Assembly: GCF_028389875.1 (NCBI RefSeq)
Contig: NC_084678.1
Location: 17,204,899-17,268,898 of the forward strand
DNA length: 64,000 nucleotides
Direction of reading: 5' to 3'
From: Rhea pennata
Taxonomy: Eukaryota; Chordata; Aves; Rheiformes; Rheidae
Under the pieces are notes generated by a model, which was given only the letters and a program-made list of their open reading frames with translations, was not told where the DNA came from and made no database searches. Each line of letters opens with the position of its first letter. Within the stretch, counting starts at the first letter, position 1. The position numbers were made by a program, and so were the translations under genes. This document shows, one piece after another, positions 1 to 10,252 of the stretch.

Positions 1-2440
1 GAGCGAGCGCGGCTCGCGAGCCTGCGCGAGCGAACGCCCGGGGCATCCTCCTCCTCCTTTTTCATTTTAGGAGGAAGAAAAAAACCACGGAAATATCTTC
101 TAGAATAAGTAACTGCTATTGCACTGCTGATATTTAGGGCTTCCAGCATAACAAATGGAGCTTCAGCTTCATTAGGTACCATGCCAACTTAATCCAAGAC
201 ATCCAGTACAGAAAGAGCTTAAATTAGTTTAGCTGATGTTAACTTGTAACAAACAACACGCTAACGCACGGACGGGAAAAGCGACCTTCGGCCAGCCGGC
301 GAGGAGCAGCAGCGGGAGCAGCCGAGCGGGACGTGCCCCGGGAAGAGGGGACGGGGCAGCCGCCCGTGTCGGGCGGCAGCTCCCCGCGGCGCGGCATGGC
401 ACGGCACGGCACGGCCCTGCAAACACCCGCGCGGGAACCCGGCGCTCGCTCGCGTCTTACCTGCCCGCTCGCCCCGGGCGCTGCTGTTGCTGTAGCCACC
501 GCGGCGGCACCGCGAGCACCTTGTAGCCAGGCAGGAGGCGGCGCCCAGCCGCGTCCTGATGGGGAGAGGCCCCCGGCTGCAACGAGCCGCAGGTGCTTCG
601 TTAAGGCCCCGGCGAACACGCTGTGACGGGCAGAGCAGGGACGAGCTGCGGGGAGGCCGCCGTCGCGCCAGCCGGGGCCGGCTCACGCCCCTGACGCCCC
701 TCGAAGGGCTTTCGCGGGGTGCTGCAGCCCCGACTGCTTCGTGGCGCCCTCCGGGCGAGGGAGGGCGGCCGCCCCGGCGCGGGCGGGCGGGGGGGAGCGC
801 GGGGGCACCCGACCGGCGCCGAAAACGGGGCAACTCGGCCGGGCTTCCTTAACGCCGTGTGCACGTTCCCCGACGGGGGAATTCCTAGCAGGCTGTGTCA
901 GAGCAGGAAAGGTGGTTTATATCCTGTGCCGAGGCCGGGGCCCGACCTGGAGGCGGTGGGAATTCGGGGGCGGACGGAGGGACTGCGGGATTCGGGACGA
1001 AACCGCTGACGCGGTGAGAAAAGCAGGCCGGGGAGGGCTGGGAGGCGACGGGCGCTGGCAGGGCGCCGCGGCGCTGGCGCCCGCAGCCCGGGCCCCTGCT
1101 CGGGAGGGCGTTTGCTCAGGTGCCGCCGGGGCTCGGGAGCCGGCGCTGACGGCTCGGCCCTCCTGGGAACCGGGTTAATTAAGAGGAGAAGCCGGAGCGG
1201 GACGATGCTGCGGAAGCCCTCGGAGCCCCCTCTGCAGCCCTGCGAGGACCACGCCGGGCGAGGAGTGACACCAGCTTGATTTTCTTTTGCTGCTTTCTTT
1301 TTTGTTTCTTTTTTTATAATCCCCTCAAAGTTCTTTGCTGATAGCAAATTGTTATCATGAAAGCGCATCCAGCGTTGCGACGGCAGATAACGCTCCGCTC
1401 GCTCCCGGGCCCGGCCGCTCCAGCTCGCCGCTGCCTGATAAACTCGCACGGCAGCTGCAGATGAAAACACAAGCGCCAGCGCTCAGGGATTTATCACGTT
1501 AAGCTATCTCAGCCCATCGCTTCCTGCTCGTCAGCGCTCTCGCTGCGGGCGCTGGCACCGCCGCGGGACGCTGAAGTCCAGCCTGCGCGGGGGCAGCTGC
1601 TCCGCGGGACGTGTTCTCGCCGCAGAGGCGGCAGCAGCAGGCGCCGGGGCCGGCGGAGCCGCCCCAGCCCCGCGCGGGGCCGGCCGCGGGGCCGGGCTCG
1701 GGCGCGAGCGCCGCCGCCACCGCGCTCGATCGCCCGCTGTTAGCAAAAGTGCCGAAAGATAGCAGCGTTGCTGGCAGCGGCGGCTTCGATAGAGGTTGTT
1801 TGTGAAAGCGCCGGGTGCGAGGCGGCGCGGCGGGAACGGAAAGCGTGCCGCGGCCGGGCTGCCGCGGGCGAGCTCGGCCCAGGCGGGCTCCGCGCGCTCC
1901 CGGCCTCGGGGCGCCCCGCGCGTGCCCGCCCGGGGGGCCGCGCACGTCCCCGCCGCCTGCCTCGGCGCTCGCTGCCCTCCGGGGACTGACCGCGCTGGCC
2001 CTGCCGCCGGGAACTCTTGCAAAATTGCTTCGGCGAGGCTTTTGCAATGTTTTATCATCAGTTTTTTTTTTTTTTTTTTTTTAAACAGTCCAAAGGGCAA
2101 CAAAAAGCACAAGGATTCATTCCCGCCCCCGACACCGTGCCCACGGTGCCCGCGTTGGTCCCCGGGTCTCTCCGCGCCGCGAAGCGCTGCCGCTCCGGGG
2201 CTCGGCCTCGCGGGCCGCGGGGCTGGCGCGGGGCTGGCGCGGGGCGGGGGCCGGGGCCGGGGGCCGCGCGGCGGTGCCGGGGCGCCCGAGGGGCCGGGCG
2301 GGGCGTGCGAGGCCGAGGAAGCATTGCCGGGGAGCATCTGTGCGCGGTGGGGACCTGCGGCGCCTGAGCTGAGATGCGTGGCGGTGCCAGCAGATACCTG
2401 CTAAGCGGAGGAGCGTGCACTAGCGTGCGGGAAGCCCATT
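1..2440. other. GC-rich flank without a supported gene
   Basis: This stretch is CpG-rich with a few AT-rich islands, for example 60-250 and 1290-1350, and a T-run at about 2060-2082. The open frames in it have biased Arg/Pro/Ala/Gly composition and resemble no protein I know, so I treat them as products of base composition. A good minus-strand splice donor (CAG then GTAAGA) lies at 455-463, so a first exon of a leftward gene is possible. Nothing else supports a gene here. Confidence 0.5.
393..416. repeat. short GGCAC pentamer repeat
   Basis: About four tandem copies of GGCAC follow a GGCAT unit. The same pentamer, on the opposite strand as GTGCC, recurs at 10189-10226 just upstream of the plus-strand SIRP-like gene. 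Confidence 0.6.
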
Positions 2441-2455
2441 TTGCAAGTGCAAGCA

Positions 2456-2785
2456 CCCGTGTGTGCATACGTGAGTGTGCATGTGTGTGCAGGCACCTGT
2501 GTGTGCATACATGTGTGTGCAGGCACCTGTGCATGTGTACATGTGTGCATGTGCATATGTGCAGTCACCTGCATGTGCATACATGTATGTGCATGTGTGT
2601 GCATGCTCCTGCGCATGGGTGCATGTACATGTGTGTGCATGCACCTGAGTGTGCATACATGTGTGTGCGTGTGTCTATGCATGTGTGTGCATGCACCTGT
2701 ATGTGCATACACATGTGTGTGCATGCATGTGTGTGCACATACTTGTGTGTGCATACATGTGTGTGTGCACGCGTGTGCAGCAGCA
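2456..2785. repeat. TG/CA-rich minisatellite
   Basis: The sequence is an irregular array of GTGTGCAT and CACCTGTGTG words with a loose period near 30 bases. It is alternating purine-pyrimidine over most of its length, a composition known to favour Z-DNA. Long Cys/His/Val or Thr/His open frames across it on both strands are products of the repeat. Confidence 0.8.
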
Positions 2786-3089
2786 TTCAGCCCCCCGAGC
2801 CAGAGCTCTGGGCCCAAACGGGGCCGCTGGCCCGGGCCGCCATGGGACCCGCAGGGCCCTCGCCGCCGCCGCCGGGTGCTTGGCGAGGAGATCGCCCTGC
2901 GTCTCGGGCTGCTGTGCCCGGATAAAAAGCGTTTTTGTCCCTTGGCCCGCGCACAAGTGCCGCTGGCTGGCATGTGCGCTGGGGCGCAGCGAGAGCCTCC
3001 CCGGGGCTCGCTCGGCGGCTCGCTGCGCCCGTCGCGCCGGGGAGGCGGCAGGGAGGCCGCGGGGGCCGGTGGCAAAGCGATTGCCCCGC

Positions 3090-3310
3090 AGCGCGCGCGA
3101 CGGAGACAAATTCAATCGTCTCTTGCTCGGATGAAACGCTCGAGCGAGCCTCATGCTGCAGCCCTCCAGCAGCAGCTCCTGACCGCGAGCGCTAACGACA
3201 TCCACCCAATTAGCTGCTGCGAACTCCGCGTCGCCCGGAGGATTGGCAGATGAAACCATCATCGCGAGGCGCGAGCAGTTAATGCTGCTAATTAGCCGTC
3301 CCGCGAATCC
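3090..3310. promoter_or_regulatory. AT-rich island with homeodomain-type core sites
   Basis: Within very GC-rich flanks this block carries CAATTAGC near 3208-3214, then TTAATGCTGCTAATTAGC near 3279-3295. TAATTA-type cores are the known binding sites of homeodomain factors. It reads like a conserved non-coding element, but conservation cannot be judged from one sequence. The regulatory role is inference. Confidence 0.3.
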
Positions 3311-3529
3311 TCACCCAAACGCTACCCCTTCCCCACGCGCAGGCGCCGGAGCCGTGCCGGGCTCCCGCGGCGGCGGCGGCGGCGGTTTCCCACGCGGCCG
3401 GGGTGGGGGGGTCCCCGTTCCCCGCGGCCGCCCGCTCGCCGGCCCCTTCCCGGCGCGGCGCTCGCCCCGCTCCTCCGCGCTCCTCCGGCCGGGGCCGCCC
3501 GCGGCCTCGCTCCTCCGCTCCTGGAAACC

Positions 3530-3670
3530 AGAGATGTTTACCGAGAATTCGCCTGGCCCGGGGATATGTTATTTTTACGCGTTGCTATAGTTACCGATAC
3601 CATTATAAAATTAAGCCTGAACCTCGTGGAAGAAATGGATCTGTCAGAAGCAATTATTTAAAGGAGCGAG
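3530..3670. promoter_or_regulatory. AT-rich island in CpG-rich DNA
   Basis: A moderately AT-rich segment with ATTATAAAATTAAG and CAATTATTTAAAGG words sits between GC-rich blocks. It has no coding features. It could be an enhancer or a core promoter (the TATAAAA-like word is near 3604), but nothing around it fixes either role. Confidence 0.25.
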
Positions 3671-4093
3671 CTGTTTATCCGGCGGCCGGCGCGGGGAGCC
3701 CCCGGAGCCGCCGGCGGCAGCCGCGGGGCCGCGCCAGCCGGCCGGGCTGAGGCGGCGCTTTCAGCCCTCTCCTCGGCTTCCTCCCGCAGCTTCTGGTTTT
3801 CCCATTCACCCGGCTCGCGAAATATTTTTTCCTTTCCCTCGCACTTCTCGTCAGAGGGGCAGTTGTGCCGGGCTCGGCGCGGCTGCCAGCTCCCGGGGCC
3901 GGCGGCCAAGCGGAGCGCGGCGTTAAGGTCGCGCCGCGCGCCCGGCGGGCAGCGCGCCCGGCTCGGCGCCCCGGCGCGGCTCGGCGCCCCGCGGGAAGCA
4001 GAGCCGGCGGCGTTCCCACGGGCCGGCCTCAGCTCCCGCCTCGTCCCGGGCCGCTGCCGAAAGCCCCTTTGCACCCGGCGGGGCGGGGGGGGG

Positions 4094-4142
4094 GAAACCA
4101 AAGTGAAGTAAAAGTTTCCAAAACTGGTGCGAGTTTGGTTTC
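4094..4142. repeat. 9-bp perfect inverted repeat
   Basis: GAAACCAAA at 4094-4102 is repeated in inverted form as TTTGGTTTC at 4134-4142, with a 31-base spacer that contains AGTTTCCAAAACT, itself nearly symmetric. It could be a protein-binding element or chance. No gene is attached to it. Confidence 0.5.
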
Positions 4143-4369
4143 GCCTCCCTCGTCCTGCTGACGCCGGGGGTTTCGTGCGAGCGGGGCCGGCCAGCGGGCA
4201 GGAGTCGCGGCGGCGGAGCTGCAGCGCCCTCGGCGCAGCCTCCCGGGAGCCGCCCGAGAAGCCGCGGGCAGGTGCCGCAGGAGCGGAGCCCCTCGCGCCG
4301 CCTCCCGCGCCGCGGCGCCTCGCTCCCCACGCGTGGCTTTTCGCTCAAGCTGTGCTTGCGGGGCTGGAA

Positions 4370-4590
4370 AAATATCTGTTGGGCTGGAAAGAGCTGAGCC
4401 CTCGCTACGTCGGGAAACCAGGGGGAATAATAACGCCGCAAGCGAGGCCACAGCACAAAAGCAGTTCCTATGACAACCCCAAATCCCCAAACTGTTTATC
4501 CTCTTTAATAAAAATCTACAATAACCGTGAAGCCGGGGAATAAGATTCAATAAATACAACATGAAATAAATCAGTAACAGCACAAAGCGC
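4370..4590. promoter_or_regulatory. AT-rich island, possible non-coding element
   Basis: About 200 bases of AT-rich DNA (AATATCTGTTGGGC, CTTTAATAAAAATC, TTCAATAAATACAAC) are embedded in a region of very high GC. No open frame or splice pattern points to an exon. It could be a conserved regulatory element or a 3' end of an unseen transcript, since AATAAA words are present. Confidence 0.25.
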
Positions 4591-4882
4591 GTAAGCGTTT
4601 TGCTTCCGCTCCGTCCCTTGCCTCCCGGAGAAAACGCCGCCCTGGTAAAGGGGCCCGCTCCCGGCCGGCGGCGACCTCGGGACGGCCCGCGGGACGCCAG
4701 CGCGGGCCCGGGTGATGCCACGCGGCCCGGCGTGGGGCCTGCAGGGCTTCTCCTGGGGGCAGCGGAAGGGTCCCTGGGACCCTCTCTGCCCCCCCGCAGA
4801 GCATCGCCGCCGTTCCTCCAGCGCCCGCGCGGAGCCTTGCCGGTGCCTCCGGACACCGGTGCTGCTCCCCGTCAGTGCCCTG

Positions 4883-5697
4883 GCACCGGGAACCCTGTGG
4901 CACTGCGGGGTCCCCATGGTGTTGCAGGGCCCCTCTGGCATCTCAGAGTCCCTGTGGCATTGCAGGGTCCCCGTGGCACCGCAGGGTCCCGATGGCACTG
5001 CAGGGTCCCTGTGGCACAGCAGGATGTTTGTAGCATTGCAGGGTCCCTGTGGCATGACAGGGTCCCCGGAGCACTGCAGGGTCCCTGTGGCATGGCAGGA
5101 TGTTTGTGGCATTGCAGGGTCCCCATGGCACCACAGGGTCCCGATGGCACTGCAGGGTTCCCGTGGCATTGCAGGGTCCCTGTGGCACCACAGGATCCCC
5201 GGAGCACTGCAGGGTCCCTGTGGCACAGCAGGATGTTTGTAGCATTGCAGGGTCCCTGCGGCACTGCAGGGTCCCTGGAGCACTGCAGGGTCCCTGTGGC
5301 ATGGCAGGATGTTTGTGGCATTGCAGGGTCCCCGTTGCACCGCAGGGTCCCCGTTGCACCGCAGGGTCCCTGTGGCATGGCAGGATGTTTGTGGCATTGC
5401 AGGGTCCCCGTGGCACCGCAGGGTTCCTGAGGCTCTCCAGGGTGCCAGGGCACTGCACGGTCCCCTGGCACTGCAGGTTACCCGTGGCACCGCAGGGTCC
5501 CCACGGCATGACAGGGTCCCTGTGGCATGACAGGGTCCCTGCAGCAGTGCAGGGTCCCCATGGCACCGCAGGGTCCCCGTGGCATCTCAGTGTCCCTGTG
5601 GCACCGCAGGGTCCCCGTGGCACCGCAGGGTCCCCGTGGCATCTCAGTGTCCCCGTGGCACCGCAGGGTCCGAATGGCACCGCAGGGTCCTGTTGCT
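4883..5697. repeat. 19-bp minisatellite, about 42 copies
   Basis: The array repeats a 19-base unit close to GCAGGGTCCCCGTGGCACC, with a recurrent variant GCAGGATGTTTGTGGCATT spaced through it. Variants occur in mixed order, indicating an old, diverging array. Three units make 57 bases, so all six frames stay open for long distances and give false protein predictions on both strands. Confidence 0.92.
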
Positions 5698-7271
5698 CCA
5701 GCCAGCACAAGGCCGGTGGCCACGTGGATGGTGCCGAGGCGCGGAGGGACCCGCCGGCGCGCGCGGAGCCGCCTCCCGGGGCCGGGCTCCCGGCTGCCTC
5801 GGGAGCTGCCGCGGCGAGGGGGACGGGGATGGGGATGGGGGGCAGCACGGGTGCGGCCCGGGGGGGGGGGATCCGAGCGTGGGGGCATCCCAGACAGACA
5901 CCAGCGCCCGAGGACGGAGGCGGCCGCCAGAGCAGGCTGGAGCAGCGCGGCGCCCCGGCCGGCGGGCTGGCCGCTCCGCTCGCTCTGCCTCGGCTCCGGC
6001 ACGAGCTCCGGCTCCTCGGCCCCTGCCCGGCGCGTGCTGCCGGCCGTGCCGCCCCCCCCCCCTTTTCCGGGGAAGTTTCCCGCCCGCAGGGGTTGCGAAG
6101 GGTAAATTGGGCTGCCCCGGGCCCGGCCGCGTCCCCCCCGCTCGCAGTGCCGCGCGGAGCCGCGCTCGCCCGCACCCCCCGGCCGCGCTCCTACCTGCCG
6201 GCCGCGCTCGGCGCTCGCTCGGGCTTTCCCCGCCGGCGCGGCCCGGGCTGCCGGCTTAAAGGATTTTCCCACAATAACCACCAAATCCCTCTCCTGGGCG
6301 GTAAGCCGCGGACCTGGCCCTTCCCTAGGTGCACGGCGCTCCCGGCGCTCCGCGGCCGCTCGCTCGCTCGCCACCTCGCATATGCTTTTCTCAAAGTGGA
6401 TTTTCCCCCTCCCAGCCCAGCCCGATGCTTAAAAAGCCCTGAAATCCCTTCAAATCTGATTTCATTCCCCCTCGCCCGCGAGGTCTCTCTCCCCGCTCCG
6501 GGTCTCACCCACGTGTTTTACGTACGCTGCTCGCCGTCCCCGCGCGGGCTCCTCGCGCCGCGGCTGTCCCGGCGTCCTCGGCTCCCGCGTCCCGCCGGCG
6601 GGGACGGGGCCGCCGGCGCCGCCCGCGGCCGGGGCGCTGGGTGCTGCGCGCCGGGCCCTGAGCCGCTGCCGAAAAGGAAATGTCCCCAAACTGTCCCCAA
6701 GCCTTGAGCCGCGTCCCCCGGGGCGGCTCATGCAAACGCGTTTCCGAAGCGGCTCCCCCCCGCCCCAGCAGCGAGGTGCCCGCGCGGAGGAGCGCGGCCC
6801 CGCGCCCCACGCACGGGCGCGGATGTTGCGTGCTACCTTGTTTCACTTCTCTATTTCGATTTCGCAGAAAAAAAGAAAAAGCCCCAGATAAAGGAAATTG
6901 GAGGCTGGCATCTGCAAACAGCCTTCAAGGGCTCCGGCGGCGGCCGAAGCGCGAGGTTCCTCCGCCGGGACGCGCGCGCTCAGCTGACGCCTTCGGCGGG
7001 CGCGCGGTGCCGGGCGCTGCGGGGGCCCGCGAGCGCTCGGAGCTGCCCGGCGGCTCCGGCGGCCGCTCCCGGCGGCGCGGGTGCCCAGACCTCCGCGTGC
7101 TTTACGGGCCGCGAAGCGCGCGCCGGCGGGCCGCTGAGCGCGGCGGGCCGGGAGCGTGGCGGGCTGCGCCCCGCTAGCGCCTCTGCTTCTTCTTTCCCAC
7201 GCCTCGCAGGAAGAGCCCCGCTTCCGCCCCCAGGACGGGGCTGGCGGCCGGGTCCGCGGCGGTGCCCCGCT
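5698..7271. other. CpG-rich DNA between minisatellite and receptor gene
   Basis: Very GC-rich sequence with poly-C and poly-G runs (for example near 5855-5870 and 6050-6062). A minus-strand donor-like sequence (CAG then GTAGGA) lies at 6189-6197. The part just left of 7272 should hold the 3' UTR of the minus-strand SIRP-like gene, but I see no AATAAA on that strand close by. I recognise no coding exon. Confidence 0.4.
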
Positions 7272-9103
7272 TTACCGGGCCGCTCCGCGGATGCTGGCGT
7301 ACTCGGAGGCGCCGGGGCCGGGAGCCCGGCGCGGGGCCGCGGGCAGGGGCTGCAGGACAGCGTAGTGAAGGTCCGCGTCGGCCGCGCCGTGCCGCTGCGA
7401 GGGCGAGAGCCGGAGCCGCGCGTGGGCCAGGGCGCCAGGAGGACGGCGCCGGCGCGGCCGCCCCTCTCCCGCGAGCCCCCCCGGGAGCCTCGCGAAACGC
7501 CCGCCGGCGCCCGCCGCCCCGCGCTCCTACCTGCTCGGGCGCAGCGGAGGCCTCCGGGTCCGGCCCGCCGGGGCTGGGGGAGAAGAAGCGTCGTTAGAGC
7601 GGCCAGGAGCAGATCCCGCTCGCCGGGCGGCACGGTGCCGCGCGGACGCGCCCCGGCTTTCCGCCCTGCAGCGGCGCTGGGCTCGGCGGCGCCGCGCCGC
7701 CCGGCCCTGCCCGCGTGCGAACTCCCCGGCTCGGCAGCCCGTGCCGGAGGCGACGCAGCCCCCGACCGAAAGCTCTGTCTTTCCCTGGGGGAAAAGCTCC
7801 GGCTTTTCCAGAGCGGGCGGGAGGGCGGACAAGGCTCGCGGCGGGGAGCGGAGGCGGCGGGTACCCACCTGGGGCTGCTGGCGCTGCCACCTGCAAAGCG
7901 GAGGAGAGCAGGGTGAGCGGGGCGCGCGCGGCCCCCCGCGCCCGCCCGCCCGCCCGCCGGCGCCCTGCTCACCTCCCCTCGTCCGCCGGTAGACGCAGAG
8001 GGTGACGAAGGCGACGAGGAGGAGGACGGCGAGCACGGCGGCCGGCACGGCCACGCCGGCAAACGGGGCGCTCTCTGCGGGGACGCGGGGCTCAGCGCCG
8101 GCGCGCGGCGCCCGCGGGGCCGGGCCGGCGCGCCGCCCGCTGCCCCGACTCACCGTGCACCGACACGGTCGTGCCGGGGCCCCGCTGGTAAACCTGCTCG
8201 CCGGAGCCCGCCTGGAGCTTCACGCAGTAATAGGTGCCGGCGTCCTCGGGGCGGGCGTCGCTGATGCGGATGGTGAAGTCCGTGTTGGAGCCGTTCGCCG
8301 CCCGCCTGACCCGGGGGAAGCGGCCTTTCTGATCGTAGACGGTCTGATTGCCGCCGCCCGAGAGCTTCAGCCACTTGACGGGTCCCGCCGGAGCATCCGC
8401 GGAGACCTCGCAGCGCAGCGTGAGCGCCTGCCCCACGGACACGGCCGCCGCCGCCGGCTGCCACAGCTGGAAGCGCCCGTCCGCCCCGGCGCCGGCACCT
8501 GTGGGCGACGCCGGGTGACGGGCCCAAGGCCGGCGCCGCCCGGGGGCCCTGCGGCACCGTGCCCGCGCGGGGCCGCCGGACCCCGAGGACGACCCGCCGG
8601 CAGCCAGGCCCAAAGCGGGGAAGGGTTCAGGCGGGAGCTGCCCGCCGCCGCGGGGTCCCCGAGGCTGCAGCGGTGCAGAAAGAGGCCAGTTCCCGGGAGG
8701 AAAAGCCCGTAAGCGTTAGCAGGACTCTCGCAGCGCACCAGGCGTTCCCCGCGGCGGGGGCCAGGCTCCCCGGCTGCTCCGAGCCCCGGCCGCCCCCCCG
8801 GCCCCGGGGCGTCGCGGCGCCTGCACGCCGAGCACCGCTTCCCGGCACGGCGCGGAGATGCTGCAGCCGGGGATCGCCAGGACGCCGGGGAAAAAAGAAA
8901 TCCCGCGCTTGCCACGGCCCTGGGGACCGCGCGCAGCCCCCGGCGGCGGCTCGGGCCGCGGCCGCGGGAGCAGGAGCGGTCCGTCGGGACGGACGGGGCC
9001 GAGCCGCGGCGCCGCCGCCGCCCTACTCACCGGCGAGCGGGGCCAGGCAGAGGCTGAGCAGCCGGACGAGGAGCGGAGCGGCGGCGGCCGCCGGCAGAGC
9101 CAT
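7272..9103 (-). CDS. SIRP-like inhibitory receptor with one V domain and two ITIMs
   Basis: Six coding exons on the minus strand: 9031-9103, 8154-8498, 7973-8074, 7869-7890, 7531-7573 and 7272-7394. All have GT-AG borders and matching phases, giving 235 residues. Exon 1 encodes a signal peptide. Exon 2 encodes one V-set Ig domain (LRC, VKWLK, EDAGTYYCVK) that closely resembles SIRP-alpha domain 1. Exon 3 encodes a membrane segment and an Arg-rich stop-transfer. Exon 4 encodes GGSASSPR-like residues, matching the GSTSSTR micro-exon of SIRPA. The last exon carries LHYAVL and SEYASI, which fit the ITIM pattern and resemble the SIRPA tail. The intron between V and membrane exons is only 79 bases, so no constant domains fit. 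Two sequons (NQT, NGS) lie in the V domain. By family, it should recruit SHP-1/SHP-2; the ligand is unknown, and CD47 is only a guess. Confidence 0.88.
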
Positions 9104-9649
9104 CGGCGCCGCCGAAAGTTTGAGCTCCGACTTCGGGAGAAGGAAAACGAGAAGCTGCGCAGGAAGCGGAGGCGAGCGGCCGCGGTGCTGTTAACGCTTG
9201 TGGCGCCCGCCCGGCCGCGCGCCGGGGCTTAACCCCCGCGACGCAGCGCCCGGGGCCGCAGCGCCGAGCTGCCCGCCCGGGGCTGGCTGCCGGGGCCGGG
9301 CTGCGCCTCCGCTGCGGGCGCTGGGGCCCGCAGGCGCGGCGGGGCGCGAGCAAGGCGCGCGCTCTGGGGAAGGCTGCGCGTTTCGGAGCTGCGCGCGAGG
9401 TTCTCCAGCCTGCGGGGAGGGGCGGCGCGGGGAGGCGAAGCTCGGACGCCGCCGCCGCCGCCGCCGCCGCGCAGGCCCCGGGCACGGGGCCAGGGGGCTG
9501 GGAACGCCGCGCTGCGCCTCCCTTCCCGCTCTGAACGACGGGGACGGTCCCGTGCGGCTGGGGCGCAGCGTGCTGGGCTGGCGGCGCAGGGTTCGTGCTC
9601 CCGCTGCCCGTGGCGGTGCAGACATCGGGAGCAGCGGGCATAGGACAGC

Positions 9650-10012
9650 CCGTGGGGCTGCAAACCCTCCGCGGGGCTGTGAACCCTCCATGGGGCTGCA
9701 AACCCTCCGCAGGGCTGCAAACCCTCCGCGGGGCTGTGAACCCTCCATGGGGCTGCAAACCCTCCGCAGGGCTGCAAACCCTCCGCGGGGCTGTGAACCC
9801 TCCATGGGGCTGCAAACCCTCCGCAGGGCTGCAAACCCTCCGCGGGGCTGTGAACCCTCCATGGGGCTGCAAACCCTCCGCGGGGCTGTGAACCCTCCGC
9901 GGGGCTGTGAACCTGCTGTTGGGCTGCAAACCCTCTACAGGGCTGTAAACCCTCCACGGGGCTGCAAACCTGCCGTGGAGCTGCAAACGTGTCGCAGGGC
10001 TGCAAACCCGCC
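9650..10012. repeat. 19-bp minisatellite between the two receptors, about 19 copies
   Basis: The monomer is close to GGGCTGCAAACCCTCCGCA. In the left two thirds, three monomer types (CAAACCCTCCGCA, CAAACCCTCCGCG, TGAACCCTCCATG) alternate to make a 57-base higher-order unit. The right end is more diverged. The period equals that of the array at 4883-5697, although the core sequence differs. Confidence 0.92.
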
Positions 10013-10188
10013 GCAGCACCACCTCGCAGGACAGCAGCTCAGCGGCCTTCAGGGCCGGCAAGGATATGGTCCCGTGATGCACCGTGGCAGAAATGGTTTG
10101 GAAATCCTCTGGGCTTATGTGCATGAGAGAGGAACTTGTCCAGCTGCCGTGCCTTTCCTTCCCCATTTGCAACGAGTCCACCTCAGAG

Positions 10189-10226
10189 CCGTGCCGTGCC
10201 GTGCCGTGCCATGCCGTGCCGTGCCG
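10189..10226 (+). repeat. GTGCC pentamer repeat in likely 5' UTR
   Basis: Seven to eight tandem pentamers, GTGCC with one ATGCC variant, end 26 bases before the start codon of the plus-strand receptor. They would lie in its 5' leader or core promoter. Confidence 0.75.
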
Positions 10227-10252
10227 GTGGGCAGCGGGACGCAGCTCTCAGC

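Larger units (their letters stand above)
9104..10252. promoter_or_regulatory. shared intergenic region of the divergent receptor pair
   Basis: The start codons of the two receptors face away from each other across 1149 bases. The left half is CpG-rich with a GCC-repeat run near 9448-9470. The right half contains a 19-bp minisatellite and then the GTGCC pentamers. No TATA box is evident. The arrangement would allow shared promoter or enhancer control, which is an inference from geometry. Confidence 0.55.

Noticed and set aside
2374-2925. Cys/His/Val-rich frames that look like zinc-binding repeats
   Set aside because: They come from the TG/CA minisatellite; spacing of Cys follows the DNA repeat and not a domain.
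4943-6175. Long minus-strand frames rich in CHRDPAV-like repeats
   Set aside because: They are the reverse reading of the same minisatellite.
5100-6707. 535-residue open frame on the plus strand
   Set aside because: Its first half is the translated 19-bp minisatellite, open in all frames because three units are 57 bases; the rest is CpG-rich sequence with no family likeness.
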